From Lactococcus formosensis (GTDB lineage Bacteria > Bacillota > Bacilli > Lactobacillales > Streptococcaceae), in the NCBI RefSeq assembly GCF_018403745.1, contig NZ_BOVP01000001.1, positions 248,001-312,000 of the forward strand: a stretch of DNA of 64,000 bases, written 5' to 3'. Of the stretch, positions 38,950 to 47,337 are shown in pieces. Each line of letters opens with the position of its first letter. Positions within the stretch are counted from its first letter, which is position 1. The position numbers and the translations under genes were made by a program. The notes under the pieces were generated by a model. It saw only the letters and a list, made by a program, of their open reading frames with translations. It was not told the origin of the DNA and ran no database searches.

Positions 38950-39865
38950 TTTTTTCCTCCTCATGAGTAAGCTTAACAAAAAGCTCTTCTAGACGATTTG
39001 ATTTATTGCGCATGGAAAGAACTTGAATGCCTTGGGCAGTCAGTTGCTCAAAAGCAGCATTGATGCCCTGATTGCGTTCAATCTTAAGCTCCAAGGTCTG
39101 TGGGTCCACCAAGTTAATCTCGTATCCAGCAAGTTCTGGCGTTTGTCCTTCAGCTTTAATATCAAGAATAAATGTTTCCAATTGTAATTTTGATAATAGG
39201 TTTTTCATACTTGTATCTTCAATCACTTGTCCAGACTGGATAATTCCAATATTTCGACAAAGCATTTCAGCTTCTTCCAAGTAGTGCGTTGTCAGAATAA
39301 TCGTTGTGCCTGAGGCATTGAGCTGTGCGAGAAATTCCCACATTGAGCGGCGCACATCAATATCAACACCTGCTGTCGGCTCATCCAAAATCAAGAGTTT
39401 AGGCTCGTGCATCAAGGCACGCGCAATCATCAAGCGACGTTTCATCCCACCAGAAAGACGTCCGGCACGGTCATTACGCTTTTCCCAAAGCTCCAACTGT
39501 GTGAGATATTTTTCAGAACGCTTGAGTGCTTCCTTACGAGGCACACCATAGTATCCTGCCTGATTGACTAAGATTTGTTGAACTGTTTCAAACTGATTAA
39601 AGTTAAATTCTTGCGGCACAAGTCCGAGTTGTTGTTTGGCCTGTACCAGATTTTTATCAATATCGTAGTCAAAAACTTTAACTGTTCCAGACGTTTTATT
39701 CACTAACGAAGTAATGATACCAATAGTTGTTGATTTCCCTGCTCCATTAGGACCAAGTAAAGCATAAAAATCCCCTTCTTCAACCGCTAAATCAATGCCT
39801 TTTAAGGCTTCTGTGCCAGAATCATAGACTTTTCTTAAATTTTTTATTTCAAGTGCTTTTTTCAT
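38942..39865 (-). CDS. ABC exporter ATP-binding protein (YadG-like)
   Basis: 307-aa ATPase of an ABC-2 exporter: Walker A GPNGAGKST (about 40), Q-loop LVPQEFNFNQ, signature LSGGMKRRL, Walker B LLILDEPTAGVD and switch His (TTHYLEEAE), then a C-terminal extension of about 80 residues typical of drug or polysaccharide export ATPases. Its start overlaps the rnmV stop by 4 nt and its stop overlaps the permease, so it is in the tatD-rnmV transcription unit. Confidence 0.9.
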   Translation of the reverse strand: MKKALEIKNLRKVYDSGTEALKGIDLAVEEGDFYALLGPNGAGKSTTIGIITSLVNKTSGTVKVFDYDIDKNLVQAKQQLGLVPQEFNFNQFETVQQILVNQAGYYGVPRKEALKRSEKYLTQLELWEKRNDRAGRLSGGMKRRLMIARALMHEPKLLILDEPTAGVDIDVRRSMWEFLAQLNASGTTIILTTHYLEEAEMLCRNIGIIQSGQVIEDTSMKNLLSKLQLETFILDIKAEGQTPELAGYEINLVDPQTLELKIERNQGINAAFEQLTAQGIQVLSMRNKSNRLEELFVKLTHEEEKNV

Positions 39866-40407
39866 TTATAGCCCTTCATTATTTCTTCTATTTGTTGGAG
39901 CTCAATTCCAAACATATTGAGTCTTTTGAGGATTTGTTTGCCATTAGCATAACCTATCCGAAGTTCTTCACAGAGATATTCACGACGTTGGCGGCTGTCT
40001 GAGCGAAGAATAAGACCAAAAGCGATAAGATCTGCTTGCGTGACAGTCGGCTCGATATTTTTACCTCCTGTCAAATGCCCTAAAGCTTTTTTCAAGTCTT
40101 CATATTTTGCATGCTCTACTCCGAGAGAACCTTTCCCTTTAGGACGTGCTTCTTCTCGCTTCAAAAAAGCATGCTGCGCCTCGGGAATAGCTTGCATAAT
40201 AATCTTACGGATGCGCTCCCCTTGAAAATCTGGGTCCGTAAAAACAACAAGTCCACGTTTCTCTTGAAGGACCTTTAACCGCTCGATATCGGTCGCGTCT
40301 ATACTGCTTCCTCCAGTTTCGTAGGTATCCAAATCATAAAAATGTTTCAGGTTTCTTGTGTCATCTCGTCCTTCAACGACGATGACTTTTTCGATTTTTT
40401 CTTTCAT
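39862..40407 (-). CDS. rnmV: Ribonuclease M5
   Basis: Toprim-domain endonuclease that matures the ends of 5S rRNA. The 181 aa begin with VIVVEGRDDTRNL and contain the second Toprim motif VFTDPDFQGERIR (DxD); the C-terminal half holds the small DUF4093-type domain. Its ATG overlaps the tatD stop by 4 nt (ATGA). In many Firmicutes tatD-rnmV-ksgA is contiguous; here an ABC exporter pair lies between rnmV and ksgA. Confidence 0.94.
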   Translation of the reverse strand: MKEKIEKVIVVEGRDDTRNLKHFYDLDTYETGGSSIDATDIERLKVLQEKRGLVVFTDPDFQGERIRKIIMQAIPEAQHAFLKREEARPKGKGSLGVEHAKYEDLKKALGHLTGGKNIEPTVTQADLIAFGLILRSDSRQRREYLCEELRIGYANGKQILKRLNMFGIELQQIEEIMKGYK

Positions 40408-41177
40408 GAGGACAGACCAAACACTTTCAGTGCATTCGCATAGGTTTGCTCAGCGACTTCTTCCAAGCTAATTCCACGGAGTTCCGCGATTTTTTCTGCT
40501 GTGTAACGTGTATAACCTGGCTGATTCTCCTTACCTCGATAAGGCACTGGCGAAAGATAAGGGGCATCAGTTTCAACAAGAATACGGTCTAAAGGTAACT
40601 TAGCAGCTGCTTCTTGAACATCGAGAGCCTTTTTGAATGTCACAACACCCGAGAAAGAAAGCATCAGACCAAGATCCATAAACTGTTGTGCTTCTGCATA
40701 AGTCCCAGAAAAGCTATGCATGATTCCTCCACGAGGACCGACACCTTCTGACTTTATAATCTCATAAGTATCAGCTAAAGCATCACGCGTGTGTACCACA
40801 AACGGAACATCTGCTTCTTTCGAAATTTGAATCTGACGACGAAAACTTTGCTCTTGCAATTCTTTTGATTCGACCATCCAATGGTAGTCTAAACCAATCT
40901 CACCGACTGCTAGCACCTTATCCTTATGCAAATTTTCTAGAAGATACTGCTCTGCAGCTTGATCAAAGCTTCCACATTCATCAGGATGCCAACCAATCGT
41001 GGCATAGCATTCTGTAAATTCTGCAGCGATTTTCATTGCCCAATCATTTGTCTTACGATCCACTCCGACAATATTCATGCGGTGAACACCTTGCTCATGT
41101 GCCTGAGTGATAATTTCCTTTTCTCTACCTATGAATTCATCTGAATTGAGGTGTGTATGCGTGTCAAAAATATCCAT
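40404..41177 (-). CDS. tatD: TatD family metal-dependent deoxyribonuclease
   Basis: TIM-barrel metallohydrolase of 257 aa: DTHTHLNSDEF (HxH), GEIGLDYHWM, FVVHTRDA, MHSFSGTYAEA and LVETDAPYLSPVPYRGKENQP place all the metal ligands. Homologues act as DNases or proofreading D-aminoacyl-tRNA-related hydrolases. I chose the ATG at 41177 because the family begins IFDTHTHL; a longer reading to 41195 would run through the -10 hexamer. TATAAT ends 6 nt before this ATG. Confidence 0.93.
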   Translation of the reverse strand: MDIFDTHTHLNSDEFIGREKEIITQAHEQGVHRMNIVGVDRKTNDWAMKIAAEFTECYATIGWHPDECGSFDQAAEQYLLENLHKDKVLAVGEIGLDYHWMVESKELQEQSFRRQIQISKEADVPFVVHTRDALADTYEIIKSEGVGPRGGIMHSFSGTYAEAQQFMDLGLMLSFSGVVTFKKALDVQEAAAKLPLDRILVETDAPYLSPVPYRGKENQPGYTRYTAEKIAELRGISLEEVAEQTYANALKVFGLSS

Positions 41178-41183
41178 TCTTCT

Positions 41184-41189
41184 ATTATA
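41184..41189 (-). promoter_or_regulatory. -10 of tatD, 6 nt before the ATG
   Basis: Minus strand GGTTATAATAGAAGAATGG. Not a TGn type; predicted leaderless start for tatD-rnmV-ABC. Confidence 0.5.
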
Positions 41190-41267
41190 ACCCAAAACAA
41201 AGTAAATCTTCTCTTAGAAAAACCGCTCTATTTTAAAAAGAAAAATTTTCTTTGCTAAAGCTAGATA

Positions 41268-41293
41268 GCAAAAAACACCCACTCGGGGTGTTT
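41268..41293 (-). terminator. spx terminator
   Basis: AAACACCC / GGGTGTTT stem with six T on the minus strand, about 20 nt after the stop codon. Confidence 0.8.
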
Positions 41294-41312
41294 ATAATAA
41301 TTGCATTTGATT

Positions 41313-41711
41313 TTAGATGGCATTACGCAAACGAGCGCCGCCATTTTCTAAAATACGTACTGTACGTGGTAAGAAAGCACGGATTTCTTCTTCGTTGTAT
41401 CCCACATGTAGACGTTTCTCATCCATGATGATTGGACGGCGCATGATTTGCGGATTTTCTGAAATGATTTTGATAGCTGCTGAAAGCGATAAGTCTTCAA
41501 AATCAACGCCCAATGTTTTCACAAAGCGATTACGGCTAGAAATAAGCCCTTCCACACCATCATCGCACTTTTCGAGAATGCGACTTATTTCTTCTGCTGA
41601 AAGTGGGTCGCCAATGAGATTACGTTCTTGAAATGGAATATTGTGATAAGTAAGCCAAGTTTTAGCTTTTTTACAACTCGTACAAGATGGGGCCGTATAA
41701 ATAGTAAGCAT
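41313..41711 (-). CDS. spx: Spx/ArsC family transcriptional regulator
   Basis: Regulator that binds the RNA polymerase alpha C-terminal domain and responds to thiol stress; usually degraded by ClpXP. The 132 aa have a thioredoxin-like fold with the redox switch CTSC (about 10-13 in YTAPSCTSCKKAK), the RPI motif RRPIIMDEKRLHVGYNEEEIR and a basic tail. The ATG at 41711 follows AAAGGAG. An in-frame ATG 22 codons earlier (41777) lies 5 nt after TATAAT and could give a leaderless, longer form. Lactococci carry several Spx paralogues; which one this is I cannot say. Confidence 0.9.
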   Translation of the reverse strand: MLTIYTAPSCTSCKKAKTWLTYHNIPFQERNLIGDPLSAEEISRILEKCDDGVEGLISSRNRFVKTLGVDFEDLSLSAAIKIISENPQIMRRPIIMDEKRLHVGYNEEEIRAFLPRTVRILENGGARLRNAI

Positions 41712-41755
41712 CCCTCTCTCCTTTATATTTATGGAACAATCCATGATCTTATTTA

Positions 41756-41788
41756 TAATACCTAGCGGTATTAGCATTTGCTATTATA
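41756..41788 (-). promoter_or_regulatory. spx promoter and inverted repeat
   Basis: Extended -10 TGCTATAAT (hexamer 41783-41788) followed at the start region by the 7-bp inverted repeat TAATACC-GCTA-GGTATTA on the minus strand (41756-41773). The repeat may be an operator or an RNA hairpin. Confidence 0.45.
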
Positions 41789-41833
41789 GCACAATTGACA
41801 GACAAAAAAAAGACCCTTTCTCCTTTTATTCTA

Positions 41834-41867
41834 AAAAATTCTGTCCTCTTGGACAGAATAAAAAAAA
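41834..41867 (-). terminator. Terminator of the 41872-42402 gene
   Basis: ATTCTGTCC / GGACAGAAT perfect 9-bp stem with T-run on the minus strand. Confidence 0.85.
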
Positions 41868-41871
41868 GTAT

Positions 41872-42402
41872 TTAAATGTTGTAATACTGGCGTTTTAGCA
41901 TAGATGGATAAATGTTCTTTGCTTCTTCCAACTCTTTTTTCTTGTTCTCAATATCTTCCGTAATTTCAACGGAAAAATTCTCAAAAATAGGACGTGCTTC
42001 CTTGAAAATATATCCTCCATTTTTCAAATCCTGCTCGTCTTCGAAAACAGCCAAGTGGTGAGAAAGATTTTTGAAGAAAGTACTTAAGAAATAAGCTGGG
42101 ATGTACAAATTATACATTGAAGTGTAATTTTTCAAAAAGTTATAGTCATAAAACGGCACTTTTACATCACTCCGAGGATTAACGATTTCTTCATCATCTC
42201 CAATAATCGGGCGGTTCAAGATTTCGATAATTTTTTGATTTAAAGTATTTCGGACTTCAATTTCCCGTAACAGTTTCTCAACAGCTAAGCGTTTCTTATA
42301 GCGATTTTCGTCATAGCGTTTGTAAATATACATGCCGGCGATAAAAAGCCAAGCACCTGCAATCATAGCAATAATCATAGAAATAATAAGTTCTGAATTC
42401 AT
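41872..42402 (-). CDS. Membrane-anchored protein of unknown function
   Basis: 176 aa. One N-terminal membrane helix (about 5-27, SELIISMIIAMIAGAWLFIAGMYIY, shown in part) is followed by a basic stop-transfer run (KRYDENRYKKR) and a cytosolic, partly helical domain with many Tyr/Phe (YDYNFLKNY, YNLYIPAYF) and a possible short coiled coil near 150-165 (DIENKKKELEEAK). I do not recognise a family. It has its own promoter and terminator. The ATG lies 6 nt after TGTTATAAT with no ribosome site, predicting a leaderless mRNA. Confidence 0.7.
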   Translation of the reverse strand: MNSELIISMIIAMIAGAWLFIAGMYIYKRYDENRYKKRLAVEKLLREIEVRNTLNQKIIEILNRPIIGDDEEIVNPRSDVKVPFYDYNFLKNYTSMYNLYIPAYFLSTFFKNLSHHLAVFEDEQDLKNGGYIFKEARPIFENFSVEITEDIENKKKELEEAKNIYPSMLKRQYYNI

Positions 42403-42408
42403 ACCATT

Positions 42409-42414
42409 ATTATA
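42409..42414 (-). promoter_or_regulatory. Extended -10 of the 41872-42402 gene, 6 nt before the ATG
   Basis: Minus strand TTGTTATAATAATGGTATG: TGn + TATAAT + six bases + ATG. Confidence 0.55.
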
Positions 42415-42461
42415 ACAAAATGACTAATATTTTAAAACTCATTTCTCCAAAATTTTTATCT

Positions 42462-42839
42462 CTAAGCGGTTATTTCAATCTTGTTCCCCTCGGGATCGAG
42501 AATAACTGCTTCATAATAACCATCCCCAGTCCTCCGCGGTCCAGATAAAACTTGGAAGCCTTGGTCTAAGAAATCTTGAGTACGTTTGTCTACTTCAGAT
42601 TCATCTCCCACCTGTAATGCAAGATGGGCAAGTCCCAGACCTTCTGGCAGGACTTTTTCAATATCTGCACGGTGCATGAGCTCGATACGTGCCCCTTCTT
42701 CAAAACGCAAAAAATAAGAGGTGAAGCCTGTTTTCGCGTTGTCATATTTTTGACCAGCTTTTGCTGAAAAAAATGTTTCATAAAATCTTTTCATCTTCTC
42801 TAGGTCGCTTACCCAAATTCCGATATGTTCAACTTTCAT
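42462..42839 (-). CDS. VOC family protein (glyoxalase/bleomycin-resistance fold)
   Basis: 125-aa metal-dependent enzyme of the vicinal oxygen chelate superfamily. It opens KVEHIGIWVSDLEKMKRFYE (His metal ligand) and closes with YYEAVILDPEGNKIEI (Glu ligand), with a second His in GLAHLALQV. Members include lactoylglutathione lyases, dioxygenases and resistance proteins; which reaction is catalysed cannot be told. AAGGAGA precedes the ATG and TATAAT is at 42860-42865. Confidence 0.85.
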   Translation of the reverse strand: MKVEHIGIWVSDLEKMKRFYETFFSAKAGQKYDNAKTGFTSYFLRFEEGARIELMHRADIEKVLPEGLGLAHLALQVGDESEVDKRTQDFLDQGFQVLSGPRRTGDGYYEAVILDPEGNKIEITA

Positions 42840-42956
42840 CTGTTTATCTCCTTACCTTTATTATAGTATACTCCGACAGATAAAGGTGTTCCTTTCTTTG
42901 AAACATTTTACTTTTAAAAGATATCTCTATTTCCTCCTTTTTAATCGTACTTATTT

Positions 42957-42986
42957 TTTGACCTTTTTTGACCTTTGATTTATAAT
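42957..42986 (+). promoter_or_regulatory. clpP promoter with CtsR operator
   Basis: TTTGACC TTT TTTGACC at 42957-42973 is the reverse complement of the CtsR heptad repeat GGTCAAA-N3-GGTCAAA. The first TTGACC also forms the -35, with a 17-nt spacer to TATAAT at 42981-42986, so bound CtsR would block the promoter. Confidence 0.85.
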
Positions 42987-43017
42987 AGAATAAAACATTG
43001 AAAAAGGAGACTTATCT

Positions 43018-43617
43018 ATGGGATATTTAGTACCTACTGTCATCGAGCAATCAAGCCGTGGTGAACGCGCATATGACATTTACAGCCGTCTACTGAAAGA
43101 CCGTATCATCATGTTGACAGGCCAAGTTGAGGATGGTATGGCCAACTCAATCATCGCACAACTCCTCTTCTTGGATGCCCAAGACAGCACAAAGGACATT
43201 TACCTCTATATTAATACACCTGGTGGTTCTGTATCTGCTGGACTTGCGATTGTAGATACCATGAACTTCATCAAGTCTGATGTTCAAACAATCGTTATGG
43301 GTATCGCTGCATCTATGGGTACAATCATTGCTTCTAGTGGTACAAAAGGTAAACGTTTCATGTTGCCACATGCAGAATACATGATTCACCAACCTATGGG
43401 AGGTACTGGTGGCGGCACACAGCAAACAGATATGGCTATTGCTGCGGAACATTTGCTTAAAACACGTCGTACTTTAGAAAAGATTTTGGCAGAAAACTCT
43501 GGTCAATCTATGGAAAAAGTACATGCCGATGCAGAACGTGATAACTGGATGACTGCACAAGAAACATTAGACTATGGTTTCATTGATGAAATCATGGAAG
43601 CCAATAGCTTGAAATAA
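43018..43617 (+). CDS. clpP: ATP-dependent Clp protease proteolytic subunit
   Basis: Serine peptidase that forms the double-heptamer chamber working with ClpC, ClpE or ClpX. The 199 aa have the catalytic Ser99 ([10 protein letters not shown]), His124 (YMIHQPMGG) and the Asp in the [10 protein letters not shown] region. AAAAGGAG lies about 8 nt before the ATG. A CtsR operator overlaps the promoter; ctsR and clpC are at 54400-57292. Confidence 0.97.
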   Translation: MGYLVPTVIEQSSRGERAYDIYSRLLKDRIIMLTGQVEDGMANSIIAQLLFLDAQDSTKDIYLYINTPGGSVSAGLAIVDTMNFIKSDVQTIVMGIAASMGTIIASSGTKGKRFMLPHAEYMIHQPMGGTGGGTQQTDMAIAAEHLLKTRRTLEKILAENSGQSMEKVHADAERDNWMTAQETLDYGFIDEIMEANSLK

Positions 43618-43624
43618 AAATAAA

Positions 43625-43669
43625 AAAAAACACCTGATTGTGAGCAGAACTGCTCTCTGGGTGTTTTTT
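43625..43669 (+). terminator. clpP terminator
   Basis: AAAAACACC ... GGGTGTTTTT outer stem with inner GAGCAG / CTGCTC, followed by T residues. Confidence 0.85.
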
Positions 43670-43683
43670 TCGTTCTATCTAAA

Positions 43684-43713
43684 AAAGCGTCCAACCTAAG
43701 AGTTGAACGTTTT
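43684..43713 (-). terminator. pyc terminator
   Basis: Minus strand ACGTTCAAC / GTTGGACGC (one wobble) with TTTTTT, just after the pyc stop. Confidence 0.75.
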
Positions 43714-43717
43714 TCTT

Positions 43718-46700
43718 TTATTGCTCACGTATCTCGATAAGGAGGTCTTTCGTCTGAATAGCTTCTCCTGCTACCACATGGATATCTTCAATCCTTGCAT
43801 CAAACGGTGCTTCAATCGTTGTCTCCATCTTCATCGCTTCTGTAACCATTAGAGCCTGTCCTTTTTTAACCTGATCTCCTTTTTTCACTAGAATATCTAA
43901 AATAGAACCTGGCATGGTTGCACCGATTTGTTGAGGATCTGTGCTATCAGCTTTGCGTTTCGCAACAACTTGCGTTTTTATCGACTGATCTTTTACACTA
44001 ATTTCACGTCTTTGACCATTTAGGTTAAAGAAGAGAACACGATTTCCTAAAACATCTGGCTCACCAATCTCATCAAGACGAATGATCAAAGTTTTACCTT
44101 TTTCAATCTGCACCTCGATTTGCTCACCCATTCGCATACCGTGGAGAAACGTTTCCGTATCTAGCAAAGTCACTGAGCCAAAAGCATCTTGCATTTTTTG
44201 ATAATCCAAGAAAACTTGCGGGTACATAATATAACTTAAAACTTCATGTTCTTCAGCTGGGTAACCTAATATATCTGAAAGTTCCTTTTCCACTTGTGCA
44301 AAGTCAACGGCTGGCGCGTGAAGCCCTGGACGGTCCGTTAAAGCTTGTTTACCTTTGAGAACTAGCTCTTGGAGTTTCTCAGGAAAACCACCTACAGGTT
44401 GCCCCAAATCTCCTTGGAAGAAAGAAACAACTGACTCAGGGAAGTTTAATTCTGAACCTTTTGCATAAACATCTTCTTCTGTGAGATTATTTTGCACCAT
44501 AAAGAGTGCCATATCACCCACAACTTTCGAACTTGGTGTCACTTTAATAATGTCACCAAACATCATGTTCACTTTGCTATACATGGCTTTGACTTCATCA
44601 AAACGAGCATCTAAGCCAACTGCAGCAGATTGTGCTTTAAGATTGGTATATTGTCCACCTGGCATCTCATGTCTGTAAACTTCTGTTTGCGGGCTTGTAA
44701 TTCCAGCTTCAAAAGGTGCATAATATCGACGTGTATCTTCCCAATAATGGTCAATTTGTTCTGCATTAGTAATGTTCAAGGCTGCATGACGTCCGCCATG
44801 TTCCAGAGCATAATAGAGGGACTGCATAGAAGGTTGCGAAGTTCCACCAGCAAGTGACGCTGTCGCCACATCAACGATATCTACACCTGCCTTGATCGCA
44901 CCCGAATAAGTGATAATACCGTTACCGGCCGTATCATGTGTATGCAAATGAATCGGTAAATCAACAGTCTCTTTCAGTGCGGTTATCAGTACATAGGCCG
45001 CTTGGGGTTTCAAAAGACCAGCCATATCCTTAATCGCAAGAATATGAGCGCCGCTAGCTTCTAGTTCCTTAGCAAGATTTTTATAATACTCCAGGTCATA
45101 TTTTTGACGCGTTTTATCTAAGATATCGCCAGTATAACAAATGGTTGCTTCAGCAATTTTCCCTGTGTCACGCACAGTTTGGATAGACTTTTCCATTTGT
45201 GGCAGCCAGTTAAGACTATCAAAAATACGGAAAACATCAATACCTTCAGCTGCTGCTTTTTGAATAAACTCTTGAATGACATTATCAGGATAATTTTGAT
45301 AACCCACTGCATTTGAACCACGGAATAGCATTTGGAAAAGTGTATTTGGCATCTGTTCACGTAATTTTCTTAAACGATACCAAGGTGATTCATTTAGGAA
45401 ACGATAGGCAACATCGAAAGTTGCACCACCCCACATCTCCACAGAGAACAGGTCTGAAAGTCCTTGGTCTACAGATGTTGCAATCCCCTTCATGTCTTGT
45501 AGGCGTAAACGTGTAGCTAACAGACTTTGGTGTGCATCACGGAAAGTTGTATCTGTGAGTAGGACTTCATGTGATTCCTTAACAAAGTCTACTACAGCTG
45601 CAGCACCTTCTTGATCAAGGATATTCTTTGTTGTTTTTTTCTGAGTGATCTCAATTTCAGGTTGACGAGCAGGCTCAAAGTAACGCTTCTCTGTTTTATC
45701 AATACCTGGGAAACCATTTACGGTAATATTCGAAATGTATTTCAACATCTTTGTACCGCGATTACGTTTACGAGAAAATTTGAAGAGTTGCGGCGTATTG
45801 TCAATAAATGTTGTCGTTGCTTGACCACTGGTAAACTGCTCATCATCGATAACATTTTCCAAAAATGGGATATTGGTTTTAACCCCACGAATACGGAATT
45901 CACGCAAGACACGCTGCATCTTATGAACTGCCTCTTCAAAATCTGTCGCATGTGTACAAACCTTAACTAAAAGGCTGTCAAAGTAAGGTGTCACTTCGTA
46001 CCCTGCATAAGCATTACCTACATCGAGACGTACTCCAAATCCACCTGGAGAGCGGTAGGTGTTAATTTTTCCTGTATCTGGAAGGAAATTATTTTCGGGA
46101 TCTTCAGTGGTGATACGGCACTGAATTGCCGCACCTAAACATGGAATTTCATCCTGTGCAGGGATTTTGATATCTTGGTGCAAGTCCTTACCTTGCGCAA
46201 TAAGAATTTGTGCTGTAACAATATCGACACCGGTAACCATTTCTGTAATCGTATGTTCTACTTGAACCCGTGGGTTAACCTCGATAAAGTAAAATTGATG
46301 ATCTTTAACTAAGAACTCAACTGTCCCTGCATTAACATAACCCACAGCTTGGCAGAGTTGGACAGCTGCTTGACAGATTTCATTTCTAAATTCTAGATCT
46401 AAGCCAACAGCTGGTGCAATTTCAATAACTTTTTGATTGCGGCGTTGCACAGAACAATCGCGTTCATGGAGATGGACAATATTGCCGTGTGTATCCCCTA
46501 AAATCTGCACTTCGATATGCTTTGGGTTTTCAATATATTTTTCAACATAAATTTCTGCTGATCCAAATGCTGTTTGTGCTTCTGATTTCGCACGTGCATA
46601 GCCATCACGCATTTCTTCGTCATTACGTGCAACACGCATTCCACGTCCACCGCCACCGAGTGCTGCTTTTATCATGACAGGATAACCGTATGTTTCAGCA

Positions 46701-47137
46701 AAGGCAAGAGCCCCCTCTAAATCAACAGCGCCATCAGTTCCTGGTATACCCTGAATTTGCGCTAAATCCGCTGCTTTCTTGGCTTTAATCTTGTCGCCAA
46801 AAATATCCAAATGTTCTAAATCTGGCCCTACAAAAACTAAGCCAGCTTCACGGACCTTAGTCGCAAATTCTAAGTTTTCAGAAAGTAAACCATATCCTGG
46901 GTGAATTGCATCTGCTCCCGCATCTAGAGCAATGCGAATAATATCATCCACATCAAGATAAGCATCTATCGGTTTTTTACCTTGTCCGACTAAATATGCC
47001 TCATCTGCTTTGAAACGGTGTACAGAGTACTCATCTTCTTTTGCATAGATGGCCACAGTGGACAAACCAAGTTCATTACAGGCACGAAAAACACGAATGG
47101 CAATTTCACCACGGTTGGCAACGAGCAGTTTTTTCAT
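43718..47137 (-). CDS. pyc: Pyruvate carboxylase
   Basis: Biotin enzyme converting pyruvate to oxaloacetate for aspartate-family synthesis. The 1139 aa include the biotin carboxylase domain (1-455; GGGGRGMR ATP loop, HERDCSVQRRNQK), the carboxyltransferase TIM barrel (about 530-800; TTFRDAHQSLLATR, HTHDTAGNG), the tetramerisation region and the biotinyl domain with K1103 in EAMKM. AGGGG lies 6 nt before the ATG. ftsW lies upstream on the same strand, as in L. lactis. Biotin must be supplied by a ligase elsewhere. Confidence 0.97.
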   Translation of the reverse strand: MKKLLVANRGEIAIRVFRACNELGLSTVAIYAKEDEYSVHRFKADEAYLVGQGKKPIDAYLDVDDIIRIALDAGADAIHPGYGLLSENLEFATKVREAGLVFVGPDLEHLDIFGDKIKAKKAADLAQIQGIPGTDGAVDLEGALAFAETYGYPVMIKAALGGGGRGMRVARNDEEMRDGYARAKSEAQTAFGSAEIYVEKYIENPKHIEVQILGDTHGNIVHLHERDCSVQRRNQKVIEIAPAVGLDLEFRNEICQAAVQLCQAVGYVNAGTVEFLVKDHQFYFIEVNPRVQVEHTITEMVTGVDIVTAQILIAQGKDLHQDIKIPAQDEIPCLGAAIQCRITTEDPENNFLPDTGKINTYRSPGGFGVRLDVGNAYAGYEVTPYFDSLLVKVCTHATDFEEAVHKMQRVLREFRIRGVKTNIPFLENVIDDEQFTSGQATTTFIDNTPQLFKFSRKRNRGTKMLKYISNITVNGFPGIDKTEKRYFEPARQPEIEITQKKTTKNILDQEGAAAVVDFVKESHEVLLTDTTFRDAHQSLLATRLRLQDMKGIATSVDQGLSDLFSVEMWGGATFDVAYRFLNESPWYRLRKLREQMPNTLFQMLFRGSNAVGYQNYPDNVIQEFIQKAAAEGIDVFRIFDSLNWLPQMEKSIQTVRDTGKIAEATICYTGDILDKTRQKYDLEYYKNLAKELEASGAHILAIKDMAGLLKPQAAYVLITALKETVDLPIHLHTHDTAGNGIITYSGAIKAGVDIVDVATASLAGGTSQPSMQSLYYALEHGGRHAALNITNAEQIDHYWEDTRRYYAPFEAGITSPQTEVYRHEMPGGQYTNLKAQSAAVGLDARFDEVKAMYSKVNMMFGDIIKVTPSSKVVGDMALFMVQNNLTEEDVYAKGSELNFPESVVSFFQGDLGQPVGGFPEKLQELVLKGKQALTDRPGLHAPAVDFAQVEKELSDILGYPAEEHEVLSYIMYPQVFLDYQKMQDAFGSVTLLDTETFLHGMRMGEQIEVQIEKGKTLIIRLDEIGEPDVLGNRVLFFNLNGQRREISVKDQSIKTQVVAKRKADSTDPQQIGATMPGSILDILVKKGDQVKKGQALMVTEAMKMETTIEAPFDARIEDIHVVAGEAIQTKDLLIEIREQ

Positions 47138-47337
47138 ACAATCCCCTATCTTTATTCCCTAATATGTTGTGTAATATGGTTGACGATACCTTATAATTCA
47201 ATGCTCTTTTTGCTTCAGCGAAATAGAGACATTGAGTATTAGAAAGCATCAGCAACCAAATTATGAATTTTCACAACATACAAACTTTATAAAAAAAGCT
47301 AATTTGATTAGCTTTTTCTTAACTTTAGCATTTAATA

